DNA from: Anaerolineae bacterium | GTDB lineage: Bacteria; Pseudomonadota; Alphaproteobacteria; DSM-16000; Inquilinaceae | Reading direction: 5' to 3' | NCBI GenBank assembly: GCA_028285185.1 | Contig: JANQQD010000255.1 | Coordinates: 1-64,000 of the forward strand | DNA: 64,000 nt | Part shown: piece by piece, positions 18,214 through 27,601 of the stretch | Position numbering within the stretch: the first letter of the stretch is position 1 | Layout of the letters: each line of letters opens with the position of its first letter | Position numbers and translations under genes: made by a program | Notes under the pieces: generated by a model | The model's database searches: none | Told to the model about the DNA's origin: nothing | Seen by the model: only the letters and a program-made list of their open reading frames with translations

Positions 18214-19095
18214 GTGGGCGAAATCGTTGGCGTCGGGATCATTGCACACGCCCCGACCATCATGTTGCCGGACGACATCCGGATCGGCCTGAACGACGGC
18301 AAGGAGAGCACGCTCTACTCCGGGCTGTTCGACCTGAAACGCGAGGTCATGGACGATCTCAAGCCGGACACGGTGATCGTGATCGACACTCACTGGGGAA
18401 CCGTCGTCGAATACATCATCACCGCGCACGAACGCCGCAACGGCAAGTATACCTCCGAGGAGCTGCCGCGCGGCATGAGCCAGATCCCCTATGACCTGAA
18501 GGGCAACCCGGAGCTGGGCCGCGCCATCGCCGAGACGTGTTCGGCCAAGGGTGTCCGCACCTCGGCCATCGACGATCCCTATCTTCCCATCCAGTACCCG
18601 ACGATCAATCTGGCGCACTTCCTGCGTGACCCGGATCGCGACGAGGAGTGGCTGTCTCTGTCTTGCTGCATGACCAGCGACGCAGATGACTGTCATCGCC
18701 TTGGCGTGGGCATCAAGGAAGCCGTGGAGGCATCCGACCGCCGCGTCGTCATCATGGCCTCCGGTGCCTTCAGTCATCAGTTCTGGCCACTGAAGGAGCT
18801 GGTGAAGCACGAAGCGGCCGACCCGATCCACGTCCGCACGCCGGCACACCGTGCCGCCGACGAGCAGCGGATCGAATGGATGCGCGCGGGCGATCATGCC
18901 TCCGTCCTGGCGGCGATGCCGGAGTTCTATCAGTTCAAGCCTGAGGCGGGCTTCCAACACTACCTGATCATGATGGGCGCCATCGGCGGGCAAGCCTGCA
19001 CCGCGGTTGGCCGTCCCTACAGCGACTATGAAAACTCCACCGGGACCGGGCAGATCCACATCTGGTTCGACAGACCGGCCGCCGGCTGGGTCTAG
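18214..19095 (+). CDS. LigB-family class III extradiol ring-cleavage dioxygenase
   Basis: A 293-residue non-heme iron dioxygenase of the LigB superfamily, the group containing 3,4-dihydroxyphenylacetate 2,3-dioxygenase and protocatechuate 4,5-dioxygenase beta. Likely iron-site histidines are His12 (IIAHAPTI) and His60 (VIDTHWG). A further conserved histidine, His188, is in GAFSHQFW. It would open a catechol-type ring next to its hydroxyls. The GTG start has a near-ideal Shine-Dalgarno sequence. It leads an operon with tctB and tctA (gaps of 21 and 18 bases), which ties aromatic ring cleavage to carboxylate uptake. Confidence 0.92.
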   Translation: MGEIVGVGIIAHAPTIMLPDDIRIGLNDGKESTLYSGLFDLKREVMDDLKPDTVIVIDTHWGTVVEYIITAHERRNGKYTSEELPRGMSQIPYDLKGNPELGRAIAETCSAKGVRTSAIDDPYLPIQYPTINLAHFLRDPDRDEEWLSLSCCMTSDADDCHRLGVGIKEAVEASDRRVVIMASGAFSHQFWPLKELVKHEAADPIHVRTPAHRAADEQRIEWMRAGDHASVLAAMPEFYQFKPEAGFQHYLIMMGAIGGQACTAVGRPYSDYENSTGTGQIHIWFDRPAAGWV

Positions 19096-19116
19096 GCGCA
19101 AAGACGGGCGGCAGCG

Positions 19117-19659
19117 ATGTCCGAGGACCCAGGCCCAAGCGAGTCACGGCTGAGGCCGGGCGAACTCACCTTTACCGTGGTCCTGCTCCTGGCTTCGGTG
19201 GTCCTGGTTTCTCTCATCGGAGTGGAGACGCGGGCGTACAGGCGCCTGGCAATGCCGACGCAACCCTGGTTCTGGCCGGGTGTCGCGCTGGGCGGTATGG
19301 TCCTCTGCAGTCTGGCGCTTTTGGTCAGCCACTGGAGAGAGAGGGCGCGTTCCGGACAGCAGAGCGGAGAACTGAACGAGGTCGCGTTTATTGCACGATC
19401 CGTCGAGTTCATGTGCTGGTTCATGGCCTACGTCTGGCTCACGCCGTGGATCGGGTACTTGCTTTCCACGGTCCTGTTCATGCTGTGCCTGTCGTGGCGT
19501 GCCGGCTACCGCAATGGGCGCACGTTGGGAATCGCCGCGGGGCTGGGTGCCTTCATCGTCGTGCTCTTCAAAGCCTTCTTGAACGTGAAGATCCCCGGCG
19601 GCGCGGTCTATGACCTGCTCCCGCCGGGCGCGGCCAATTTCATGATCACCAACTTCTAG
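19117..19659 (+). CDS. tctB: Tripartite tricarboxylate transporter small membrane subunit
   Basis: A 180-residue TctB protein with four predicted membrane helices, around residues 18-38, 49-70, 93-125 (probably two short spans) and 136-152. It forms the membrane pore with TctA in a proton- or sodium-driven, binding-protein-dependent carboxylate importer. It lies between the dioxygenase and tctA. The binding protein is encoded at 5526-6497. Confidence 0.88.
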   Translation: MSEDPGPSESRLRPGELTFTVVLLLASVVLVSLIGVETRAYRRLAMPTQPWFWPGVALGGMVLCSLALLVSHWRERARSGQQSGELNEVAFIARSVEFMCWFMAYVWLTPWIGYLLSTVLFMLCLSWRAGYRNGRTLGIAAGLGAFIVVLFKAFLNVKIPGGAVYDLLPPGAANFMITNF

Positions 19660-19677
19660 GGCTGGCGCTGGACGGAT

Positions 19678-21150
19678 ATGGACACGGTCATCTCCGCGTT
19701 TGGGCACATCGCAAGCCTTCAGGTCCTGATCGCTCTCCTCGTCGGGTCGATCGGCGGTGTGATTATCGGTGCCATCCCGGGTGTCGGCCCGGCGGTGGGG
19801 ATCGCGATCCTGCTGCCCGCGACCTTCTCGCTGGAGCCGATCGTCGGGCTGACGCTGTTGCTTGGGATCTACGGGTCGTCGATGTACGGGGGCGCGCTGC
19901 CGGCGATCCTCATCAACACGCCGGGGACGGCCGTGAACGCCATGACGACCTATGACGGCTTCCCGATGACAAGGCGCGGCGAAGCCGGCCGGGCGCTGTC
20001 ACTGGCCTACTCGGCATCGTTCTTCGGTGGCGTCTTCGCCATTGTGATGCTCGTCATGTTGGCCCCGGTGTTGGCGGCCGTGGCGCCGATGTTCGGCTCG
20101 CGGGAGATCTTCCTGGCGGCACTCCTGGGTTTGGTCCTGGTCGTCGTCACGCATCGCGGCCAGCATGTGATTTCGCTTCTCCTGGTGTGTTTCGGGATAT
20201 TCATCAACACCATCGGTCTGGAACCCGTCCGTTATTCGAAGCGCTACACCTTCGATCAGGAATGGCTCTCCTCGGGAATCAACCTCATCGTCGTCGTCCT
20301 TGGGCTTTTCGCCTTGAGCCAGGCATTCCTCCTGTTGCTGGAACGCGACGGCGCGATCAAGCCGCCCGCCGTCAAGATGGGGGTCTTGAACGGCCTTCGG
20401 GAGGTCGTCAAACGGCCGAAGGTCGCGACATCCTCGTCTGTCTTCGGCGTGATGATGGGGATCATCCCCGGTGTCGGGGAATTTCTCGCCCAGTTCCTGT
20501 CCTACAGCTTCGCCATGAAGACCTCGAAGGCACCGGAGGAATTCGGGAAAGGCAGCCCGGAAGGCTTGGTCGCCTGCGAGGCGGCGAACAACGCGGTTCC
20601 GCCCGCGGCCATGATTCCCCTTCTCGCTCTCGGAATTCCCGGCGAGGCATTGACGGCGATGATGCTGACCGTCTTCCACGTACACTCTGTCATCCCGGGG
20701 CCGGCGTTGTTCGAGGAGCAGCCCGATTTCGTGCTCGCGCTCTACATCTGCCTCCTCTTGTTGAACGTATTCGTCCTTCTGTTCCTCGGCCTCTCCAACA
20801 AGGTCCTGCTCAAGATCGTGCAGATTCCGTCTCGCTTCATCGGCGTCGTCGTGCTGACGCTGTCCTTCGTCGGTGTCTACTCGCTGCGCAACTCTGCGGT
20901 CGACTGCCTCATCGCCGCCGTCTTCGGGGTGCTGGGACTGGTCCTGCGGCGGCTGAACTGGCCGATCGTGCCGATCATTCTGGGAATGGTGCTCGGCGGA
21001 ATCATGGAGGCGAAGCTCCGCACCTCGTTGCCGCGCCTCAAGGAGCCGTGGGATCTGGTCAACCGCCCCATTGCCGCGATCATCTTCTCGATGATCGTCC
21101 TGGCCATCGCCTTGCATGTCTGGAGCCTGATCCGCGCTCGACGCAATTGA
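19678..21150 (+). CDS. tctA: Tripartite tricarboxylate transporter large membrane subunit
   Basis: A 490-residue TctA permease with about a dozen hydrophobic segments. The family-specific GAIPGVGPAVGIAILLP near residue 35, GSSMYGGALPAILINTPG near residue 64 and GIIPGVGEFLAQFLSY near residue 262 are all clear. The gene is intact and ends the dioxygenase-tctB-tctA operon. No terminator hairpin with a T-run is obvious after it. Confidence 0.95.
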   Translation: MDTVISAFGHIASLQVLIALLVGSIGGVIIGAIPGVGPAVGIAILLPATFSLEPIVGLTLLLGIYGSSMYGGALPAILINTPGTAVNAMTTYDGFPMTRRGEAGRALSLAYSASFFGGVFAIVMLVMLAPVLAAVAPMFGSREIFLAALLGLVLVVVTHRGQHVISLLLVCFGIFINTIGLEPVRYSKRYTFDQEWLSSGINLIVVVLGLFALSQAFLLLLERDGAIKPPAVKMGVLNGLREVVKRPKVATSSSVFGVMMGIIPGVGEFLAQFLSYSFAMKTSKAPEEFGKGSPEGLVACEAANNAVPPAAMIPLLALGIPGEALTAMMLTVFHVHSVIPGPALFEEQPDFVLALYICLLLLNVFVLLFLGLSNKVLLKIVQIPSRFIGVVVLTLSFVGVYSLRNSAVDCLIAAVFGVLGLVLRRLNWPIVPIILGMVLGGIMEAKLRTSLPRLKEPWDLVNRPIAAIIFSMIVLAIALHVWSLIRARRN

Positions 21151-21324
21151 TGCCGAAGAGACGGCGCTGCGACGGCAACCCTCTGCGCCCGCGCTCAGCG
21201 CTCGGCGCGCTCGCCAACCCCAAGTAAAAGAGCTACAAAGCGACGAGACCGGCTTGGGAACGCGGGAGAGCCGAGGCCTCGGACCTGCGCGTCAGCGGTT
21301 CTATAGAAACACCTGAGGGAACAG

Positions 21325-21756
21325 ATGACAAAGCGCGGCCACTGCCTCTGCGGCGCGACTCGTTGGGAGTTTCACGGTGAGGTCACCTGGGCCTGCTACT
21401 GCCATTGCGACGACTGCCGCCGCAACTGTGCGGCACCGCTGGTCGCCTGGCTCGGCGTGCCCGCCAGAAACTTCAGGTGGCTCGGCGCTGCGCCGAGAAC
21501 ATTCGAAAGTTCCAAAGGCGTAAGGCGTCACTTCTGCGCGACCTGCGGCTCCCCGATGGGATTCGAAGCGGATCACTACCCTGGCGGCATGCACCTCTAC
21601 GCCGCGTCCTTGGAAGACCCCGACGACTTCGAACCGACGTTCCACGTGAACTATGGAAGCAGGCTTCCCTGGCTTCAGATCGACGACGACCTTCCAAAGT
21701 ACGAAGGCACGCTGCTGGAGTCCCCGGAAGACCCAAAGGGCTACAAGTCGGAATAA
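21325..21756 (+). CDS. GFA family (CENP-V/GFA domain) zinc protein
   Basis: A 143-residue protein of the glutathione-dependent formaldehyde-activating (GFA) family. Zinc-binding cysteines are visible in GHCLCGAT, CYCHCDDCR and FCATCGSPMGF. The family name comes from S-hydroxymethyl-glutathione synthase, though many members have other or unknown roles. It is a single gene with its own spacing (174 bases after tctA) and is the last chromosomal gene before the island insertion. Confidence 0.92.
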   Translation: MTKRGHCLCGATRWEFHGEVTWACYCHCDDCRRNCAAPLVAWLGVPARNFRWLGAAPRTFESSKGVRRHFCATCGSPMGFEADHYPGGMHLYAASLEDPDDFEPTFHVNYGSRLPWLQIDDDLPKYEGTLLESPEDPKGYKSE

Positions 21757-21788
21757 GTGCGGATCGCTAAGACTGACCGCGCGAGCTC

Positions 21789-21874
<86 letters not shown>

Positions 21875-22062
21875 ATCGTTTCAGGTCGTTTTCCCGACGG
21901 TGGACGAAAGTAGCGGATACTGGATAAAATGCTGTAAGAGAAGGGTTATTTTGAATCACTCCGTTTGATAGAATAGGCGGCAGATAGCGTTAACTTGCGT
22001 CCAAGTGGTACCTATATGGTACCTGAAATGAGCTGGCGCAGGGCGCAGCCAGGAGCCGCCAA
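21875..22062. promoter_or_regulatory. Region between attachment site and integrase
   Basis: 188 bases holding the integrase promoter and probably arm-type integrase sites. Two GGTACC palindromes lie 11 bases apart (22007-22012 and 22018-22023), separated by TATAT, close to the integrase start. They could be an operator or arm sites. No excisionase gene is seen here. Confidence 0.45.
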
Positions 22063-23223
22063 ATGCCGAAACTCACCAAGCGTGTCGTCGATGCCTTGAA
22101 GCCGGAAGCGTCGGAAGTCGTCCATTGGGACTCCGCCCTTTCGGGTTTCGGCGTGCGAGTGTGGCCTACCGGTCGAAAGTCGTACATCGTCAAATGCCGC
22201 TGCCGTGGTCGCCAAATCAAGATGACGATCGGGACACACGGCCCCATGACCGTCGAGCAAGCCCGGACCAAGGCGCGGGGCATCATTGCGGAGGCGAAGG
22301 CCGGGCAAGACCCGTCCGCAGAGCACTCTCAGATGCGGAAATCACCGACGATGAAGGACCTCGGGCAGCGCTTTCTCGACGAGTACGTGCCAACCCATTG
22401 TCGCCCTACCACCGAACGCGAGTACCGGCGCTCGGTCGAGCTCTTCATCAACCCGGAGATCGGCACACGGAAGGTCATCGACATTGAGCGGACCGATATC
22501 GCCAAACTGCACCATGGCTTGCGAGAAAAGCCGTACCAGGCCAATCGAACGCTCGGCGTCCTGTCAAAGATGTTCAACCTCGCCGAAATCTGGGACCTTC
22601 GTTCGGACGGCTCGAACCCCTGCCGACATGTGAAAAAATACAAAGAGGAAAAGCGTGAGCGCTTTCTCTCCGACGAAGAATATAAGCGGCTCGGCGAAGC
22701 GTTACGCAAAGCCGAGGCCGAAAAGACGGAAACGCAATCGGCGATCAATGCGATCTGGCTGCTCATGCTCACAGGCTGCCGGCTGAATGAGATCATGACC
22801 TTGAAGTGGGCCTTTGTTGATCTCGAAGCCAAAGAGCTACGCCTGCCCGACTCGAAAACGGGTGCTAAGACCGTTCATCTCGGTACGGCGGCGATTGACC
22901 GGCTCAAGGCGATCACCAAGCTCGAGGGCAACGATTTCGTCATTACAGGAAAGAAGCCCGGAGGACGCCTCACAGATCTTCAGCATCCCTGGAGACGCAT
23001 CCGAAAAACGGCTGGTCTCAACGATGTGCGGCTCCACGACCTTCGGCACTCATTTGCCAGCCGTGGCCTGATTGTCGGCGAAGGACTGCCAATGATCGGA
23101 AAGCTGCTCGGGCACTCACAAATTCAGACAACGGCTCGTTATGCACATCTGGCAAACGATCCAATCAAATCGGCTGCCGACCGAATTGCTGATGGAATTT
23201 CGATGTCGGCCGCCGCCTCGTGA
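22063..23223 (+). CDS. int: Tyrosine-type site-specific integrase, P4 family
   Basis: A 386-residue phage/island integrase. Residues 1 to about 80 are the DUF4102 arm-binding domain (SGFGVRVWPTGRKSYIV), about 95-185 the SAM-like core-binding domain and the rest the catalytic domain. The active site is complete: Arg240 (TGCRLNEIM), Lys265, His325 and Arg328 (LHDLRHSFAS), His351 (LLGHSQ) and Tyr360 (ARYAH). It should catalyse recombination between the element and the tRNA-fMet anticodon-loop region next to it. It is transcribed away from the attachment site into the island. No obvious damage is seen. Confidence 0.96.
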   Translation: MPKLTKRVVDALKPEASEVVHWDSALSGFGVRVWPTGRKSYIVKCRCRGRQIKMTIGTHGPMTVEQARTKARGIIAEAKAGQDPSAEHSQMRKSPTMKDLGQRFLDEYVPTHCRPTTEREYRRSVELFINPEIGTRKVIDIERTDIAKLHHGLREKPYQANRTLGVLSKMFNLAEIWDLRSDGSNPCRHVKKYKEEKRERFLSDEEYKRLGEALRKAEAEKTETQSAINAIWLLMLTGCRLNEIMTLKWAFVDLEAKELRLPDSKTGAKTVHLGTAAIDRLKAITKLEGNDFVITGKKPGGRLTDLQHPWRRIRKTAGLNDVRLHDLRHSFASRGLIVGEGLPMIGKLLGHSQIQTTARYAHLANDPIKSAADRIADGISMSAAAS

Positions 23224-23824
23224 CAGTCGATCAAACTGGTCATAGCTTCCGCGATTTCGCAGCCGGAGCATGGAGAGCTCGGCCAAATCACCACACATGG
23301 CAATGCCGTGCTGATATCGACGGGTGCGTGGGCCCGCAACCGTCGACAGCAGCAGAGCCTTTTCCAAACAACGGCGTAAAGAGCAAGGCCAATCCAAGAG
23401 AGCGCCAAAGTGGCTGAGTTCAACCAAATTGAGCCAGTCGTTCCGGGCAACCTCGACGACCGCATCGAGCCCATTCTCGCCTTCCGTCGACCTTGCCGTT
23501 TGCATCTGCGAAGTTATAAGACGCGTTTGTCGCAATTGCGGCGCACCATGAAAACGGGACGATGAGGCAAAACTCAATGGATCGTGTGGATAGAATCACA
23601 CAACGCGAACAAACTGCTTTTGGTATTCTTGTCTTGGACGTTCACATCGAAAAGCGAATACCGGCAATGCCACTCTGGTGCCAAGGCATTGTCAGTGTTA
23701 CTCGTAGCGTTACCAAGCTCACTAAGTTAAGTAAGCATCACTCCGCCGCAATCTTCACGTTGCGTCGATTCTGAGAAGAATCGTGCGTCTACTAGCTGCG
23801 CTACTCTCAGAGATAGAGTAGTTT
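23224..23824. other. Intergenic region, no gene seen
   Basis: About 600 bases after the integrase. Open frames on both strands (longest about 150 codons, minus) overlap the integrase end and match no family I know. Codon use is poor. It may be decayed island DNA. Confidence 0.4.
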
Positions 23825-24949
23825 TCATTCGGTGACCATTCTCACTTTCACGGACCCCGCATCCGCGTCAGACACGCGTTCCATTGTGTTGATCGATACA
23901 TGCGGCCAGCGGGCTCTGCCGGGATGACCGTCGGGTCGACCAATAAAGTCTAATATCACATTCTGCACGTACTGCATGAAATGCCGTGTCTGGCCGTTTT
24001 CCGCATCCTCCACCTCATAAATCAGAAAAGTTGAATTCATCGCAATGGCATCAGCCTGCCGCACGACGAATGGAATGTTGACTATTCCAGCAGAATTCAA
24101 GGTTTTTACGCCAGCATGATCAAAGGCGGAATCGACATGCAATCGCATGGTTTTCTTCACTTCACCTGGCAGCACCTTGGCTACTGCATGACGGAGCATA
24201 TCCGTCATGTCGACCGGCTCAAAACCCTTGAAGCCGGGAATGGCAACGGTACCTTTAAAGGGATTCTCGTGAAAATGTTTGTATGGAGCAAAGTATATCG
24301 GCTCAAGATCATCTTCGTCAGGATCAACTCCACCGCCAACTACGACACCGTTCACGTTTGGAATGAGTCGAGGGTCGAACCCAGAAAATGGTTCATCTGG
24401 TGCACTACCGACAGCAAGGACACTGTTTCCATGCGGAATAGTCCCTAAGCGCGCTACATTTATCTTAGCGTCATTGGGACTATTGGCCACTTCAGTTTCA
24501 AAATTGGTCATATAGAGCCAAAGCCCCGGTTCTTTGTGAATTGCCTTTCCATCGAATTTTTGTGCTTCACCACTAACCGGAAAATCTTCAGCAGCGATCT
24601 GGACGATCTTCTGATCGTAATCCAGTGCGACAATGATCTGATCGGTTATGATCGGGGCACCTGTTGCCGGATCGAATCCGCTCCCCCGGTTCGGTACGCC
24701 CTTGTCAACAATCGAAAAATGCAATTCTTCATCATATTGGTTCATCAACAACCGATACCCATTCCCATTGGGGTCCGTTGCAAACGGCAACGCAATCATA
24801 TTGAAGCCAAAACCATGAAGTGCATCTGTGTTTTTCCAAACACCCGGCAGCATGCTGAGCGGTCCAAGAGTCTCATCGCCGGCACTGGCAGTCGCAATTC
24901 TTCGCCCTTTGTCGACCATATCTTGAATGAGTTTTTCGGATAGTGCCAT
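23825..24949 (-). CDS. Possible heme-binding beta-barrel protein
   Basis: A 374-residue protein without signal peptide or membrane segment. The segment LSMLPGVWKNTDALHGFGFN resembles the GTWxGxG opening of nitrobindin-like (FABP-type) heme-binding barrels, and the rest is beta-rich. I recognise no catalytic motif, so the function is open. The ATG at 24949 has AAAGGA upstream. Base composition is clearly lower in GC than the chromosomal genes and the LodA operons, similar to the cupredoxin and multicopper oxidase genes downstream. It is separated from the beta-propeller gene by a ferritin-like gene fragment on the other strand. Confidence 0.6.
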   Translation of the reverse strand: MALSEKLIQDMVDKGRRIATASAGDETLGPLSMLPGVWKNTDALHGFGFNMIALPFATDPNGNGYRLLMNQYDEELHFSIVDKGVPNRGSGFDPATGAPIITDQIIVALDYDQKIVQIAAEDFPVSGEAQKFDGKAIHKEPGLWLYMTNFETEVANSPNDAKINVARLGTIPHGNSVLAVGSAPDEPFSGFDPRLIPNVNGVVVGGGVDPDEDDLEPIYFAPYKHFHENPFKGTVAIPGFKGFEPVDMTDMLRHAVAKVLPGEVKKTMRLHVDSAFDHAGVKTLNSAGIVNIPFVVRQADAIAMNSTFLIYEVEDAENGQTRHFMQYVQNVILDFIGRPDGHPGRARWPHVSINTMERVSDADAGSVKVRMVTE

Positions 24950-25271
24950 GTTACGTCCTTTCTCAAAACAACATGACTACCGCGCAAAAAAGTTCCAAAA
25001 CAGAGACTATCTAGTTAGCCTCTTTTTCCAACTGAGCATTGTCAGAAACTACGGTTGAGATGCTCGTGAGTGTACTTGACCTCAGGCGACAATGCAATTT
25101 AAACGGTCATTCAATGCCGGACATTCGCCCACAGCAGCTCAACTCGAACACCGAGCCATGTCACAATTATCAGAACAGATTCTCTGATACTGGAACATTT
25201 GTTGTCTGGTTTTGTCGTTGGCGGTGGCAACCAATGAAACATCGAACAAAATAGAGGTGGACTCTCCTTAA
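24950..25271. other. Intergenic region, no gene seen
   Basis: About 320 AT-rich bases between the start of the barrel-protein gene (leftwards) and the ferritin-like fragment. It should contain the leftward promoter. No RNA gene or clear repeat is seen. Confidence 0.4.
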
Positions 25272-25615
25272 GCCGAAGCTTTCGGTGCGGAGACGATCGC
25301 GCCACTAAGTGCCCCCGCCGTCAAGTCGGAGCTCGACAAGGTTTTAGAGAGTCCCGCATTTCAAAACGCAGCACGATCTTCTCTTATCCTCGAAAGTTCG
25401 CACCAGCGGCAACAATTGCCTACGGTGGTTGATCCGGACACGGACCTGCTTGTCGATCCTAACGTTGAGTTGAGAGTTCTGCTCAGCAACGCTGCAGGGA
25501 TCGAGTACGGACTGATGGTTCAGTACCTCTATGCAGCCTATGCGGCCACAGAGGAGCTTACCGCGGCGTCCGGACCCGTCATTCCAGGGCACGACCCGCT
25601 AGTGCTGCGGCGCTA
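25272..25615 (+). pseudogene. Fragment of a VioB/RebD-like ferritin-domain gene
   Basis: An open frame with no in-frame ATG or plausible start after the stop at 25269-25271. It encodes about 115 residues including AAGIEYGLMVQYLYAAYAA. This closely resembles LAGIEHALMVEYLYAYYSI in the ferritin-like domain of the 690-residue protein at 31264-33336. The frame then runs into the antisense of the neighbouring beta-propeller gene, so similarity stops near 25615. It is truncated at both ends and probably non-functional. It looks like debris from an earlier copy or rearrangement of this gene family. Confidence 0.7.
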
Positions 25616-26863
25616 TCAGGCCCCCGGCGCGGCAGCGGGCGATATCGCCACAAACCCCGATGACGCACATGACACCACGTGCGGGACGGCAGGGCTCCCG
25701 AACTCCGTAATGGCCAGTTCCCAAGTATTGGCGGGCAGGTTGGTGGGATTCTCGGTGACCACACCAGTCTCGTAGTTGACCTGCACGAGTGAAGTTCCAA
25801 ATGGCGTCCCGCCGTGTTCAGGCAAGCCGGTAGCAATGAAACAGGTGTCGTCAACGCCCTTAACCGCAATCGCTCCGAAATAGGCATGGCCGCCCGGTAG
25901 GGCGATCGATCGCTCGATCGATGGCGCGGCACCATCGACGCGCACCACACGCAAGGTGTTAACATCGGCGTCCACCAGGAGCAGACGGGACTGATCCGGG
26001 GTGATAGCGATGCCATCAATGAAGGTGAATTCCGGATTTGTGATGTTGGTTCGCGTGAACGCGGGATCGTCAAGGTCGAACACCGCACATCCCGGGACAG
26101 GGTAGTTATTTGATAAAGTCATGAACGCGCGATTGCCGATGCCTGGAACGTTGGCGCAACGCACAGAGCGCGCACACGGGCCACCCGGGCCGGCGCCCGC
26201 ACCGTCGAAACCGTCAATCTCCGCTGCGAGGACTCTGTGGTCGGCGGCCTTGAAGATCGTCACCGTGCCCTGGTTGTAGTTGGCGATCACTCCGGTTTCC
26301 TCGTCCGCCGAGAAGCCGATCTCCTCGGGTAGCCGGCCGCAGTCGATCCACGCAATCGTCTTCAGGTAGTCGCCCGAATCTGGGTCGATATCGACAACGG
26401 CGACGAAGAGCCCATTCCAATCAGGGTTGCGCACCTCGGTCAGGAAGGATGCCGGAACATACAGCCTCTTGTACTTGTGATTGATGCCACCGCGCGCGAA
26501 CGGACTGACTTTCGGCAGGGTCGGCAGGTCGTTGGGAAAGGGTGTGGCCGGGTTTGGATGAATCATGACCTGAAAGGTCTCGTCGACCCGTTCGGTGAGG
26601 GTGTTGACCACATTGCCGATGCCGGAAGAATTGACGCTAAAAATCCGCGCGCCGTCAGCCGAAACCTTGCACATCCGCTGGGTTCCAGAGACCGGCACAA
26701 TGACGGTCGACGGTTTGGCGGGAATAACGCTGGACGACGCGGCGAAGGATTGCGGCAACTCAGGCGCCGAGTGATAGGCGGTCGGATAGCCAGCCCGGAC
26801 CTCGACCGGCGGGTAATCTGGGCCGCGAGGATCGCGCATCTGGATGGTGCTTTGATCAGACAT
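25616..26863 (-). CDS. Beta-propeller-like protein of unknown function
   Basis: A 415-residue protein with repeated beta-rich blocks of the YncE/NHL/lactonase type, for example ARIFSVNSSGIGNVV, TGVIANYNQGTVTIFKAA and SRLLLVDADVNTLRVVRVDG. There is no signal peptide. The ATG at 26863 has a strong GGAGGGA upstream. The C-terminus ends exactly where the ferritin-like fragment on the other strand breaks off, so the last few residues may have been altered by that junction. It is likely a partner or accessory in the redox block. I cannot assign a reaction. Confidence 0.65.
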   Translation of the reverse strand: MSDQSTIQMRDPRGPDYPPVEVRAGYPTAYHSAPELPQSFAASSSVIPAKPSTVIVPVSGTQRMCKVSADGARIFSVNSSGIGNVVNTLTERVDETFQVMIHPNPATPFPNDLPTLPKVSPFARGGINHKYKRLYVPASFLTEVRNPDWNGLFVAVVDIDPDSGDYLKTIAWIDCGRLPEEIGFSADEETGVIANYNQGTVTIFKAADHRVLAAEIDGFDGAGAGPGGPCARSVRCANVPGIGNRAFMTLSNNYPVPGCAVFDLDDPAFTRTNITNPEFTFIDGIAITPDQSRLLLVDADVNTLRVVRVDGAAPSIERSIALPGGHAYFGAIAVKGVDDTCFIATGLPEHGGTPFGTSLVQVNYETGVVTENPTNLPANTWELAITEFGSPAVPHVVSCASSGFVAISPAAAPGA

Positions 26864-27032
26864 TTTGCAATCCCTCCAAATTAACGACTTAGGTGTGGTT
26901 TAGGCGGGTTACATACAAAGCTCTGAGTTCTTGCCGGCTCCGACGGCATCGGAGATCACGCAGCCAAGGCCATTAGCCGTCTGCGCCGCTGTTCACCGAG
27001 CTTGGTCTCGGCTTCCGTCGCGCCATCCGGTT

Positions 27033-27527
27033 TCAATCTCTTTTGAGCGTAACTTTCATGCCTTGCTTATGCTGTGTGCACCACAGCATAAGCGATCCTT
27101 CAAAGTTGTCTTTGACCTCTATTCTGGTCATCTCGACCGGATCCCCAGTAACCCCTGGGAGAATAGCTCCAAACTTTGAATCACCATCACCTAATTCGAC
27201 GACGATCTGTGTATTATTCTCGCCATCTCCAAGTTTTCTAATCTTCGCAGGATTCTCCGTGTCGGTTTCACCTATACCGTGTTGAATAAAATGCGCTTGG
27301 CGAAACACGATGATATCTCCGGGTTCCACGGAAACTTCAACGTGTTGCCCCGCATCGTCAGGCTGACCGTTGGCGTCGACCTGGGTACAGCGATCGCATT
27401 CAGCTTCCCACTTTGAGAACCCGGTAGCGTCAACCAATATTTCTTCAGCCAAAAGCGGCGTCGAGGCAGAGGCCGCCGAAACAAAGCCAAGCAAAACGGC
27501 AGCCAGCATACTGGGACAAACTTTCAT
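27033..27527 (-). CDS. Secreted cupredoxin-like copper protein
   Basis: A 164-residue protein with a signal peptide (residues 1 to about 28, ending near TPLLAEE). Its C-terminal segment LMLWCTQHKQGMKV is a type 1 copper loop with Cys150, His153 and Met157. The upstream histidine ligand is His83 or His79 in QAHFIQHGIG. It should carry single electrons in the periplasm. The start has GGAGGGG upstream. It lies 74 bases downstream of the multicopper oxidase on the same strand, so the two probably work as donor and acceptor. Confidence 0.82.
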   Translation of the reverse strand: MKVCPSMLAAVLLGFVSAASASTPLLAEEILVDATGFSKWEAECDRCTQVDANGQPDDAGQHVEVSVEPGDIIVFRQAHFIQHGIGETDTENPAKIRKLGDGENNTQIVVELGDGDSKFGAILPGVTGDPVEMTRIEVKDNFEGSLMLWCTQHKQGMKVTLKRD

Positions 27528-27601
27528 CAGAACCCCTCCATTGATTTTGCGGTAGTTTTAAACCGCCGCGCTACGAGCTCAGTTATGATTCGATGCTGGT
27601 T

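Noticed and set aside
19999-21117. Long minus-strand frame (372 codons) opposite tctA
   Set aside because: Composition is typical of an antisense shadow (Asp, Gln, Arg rich) and tctA is unambiguous.
23116-23577. Minus-strand frame of 153 codons after the integrase
   Set aside because: It overlaps the integrase coding end and matches no family; treated as non-coding.
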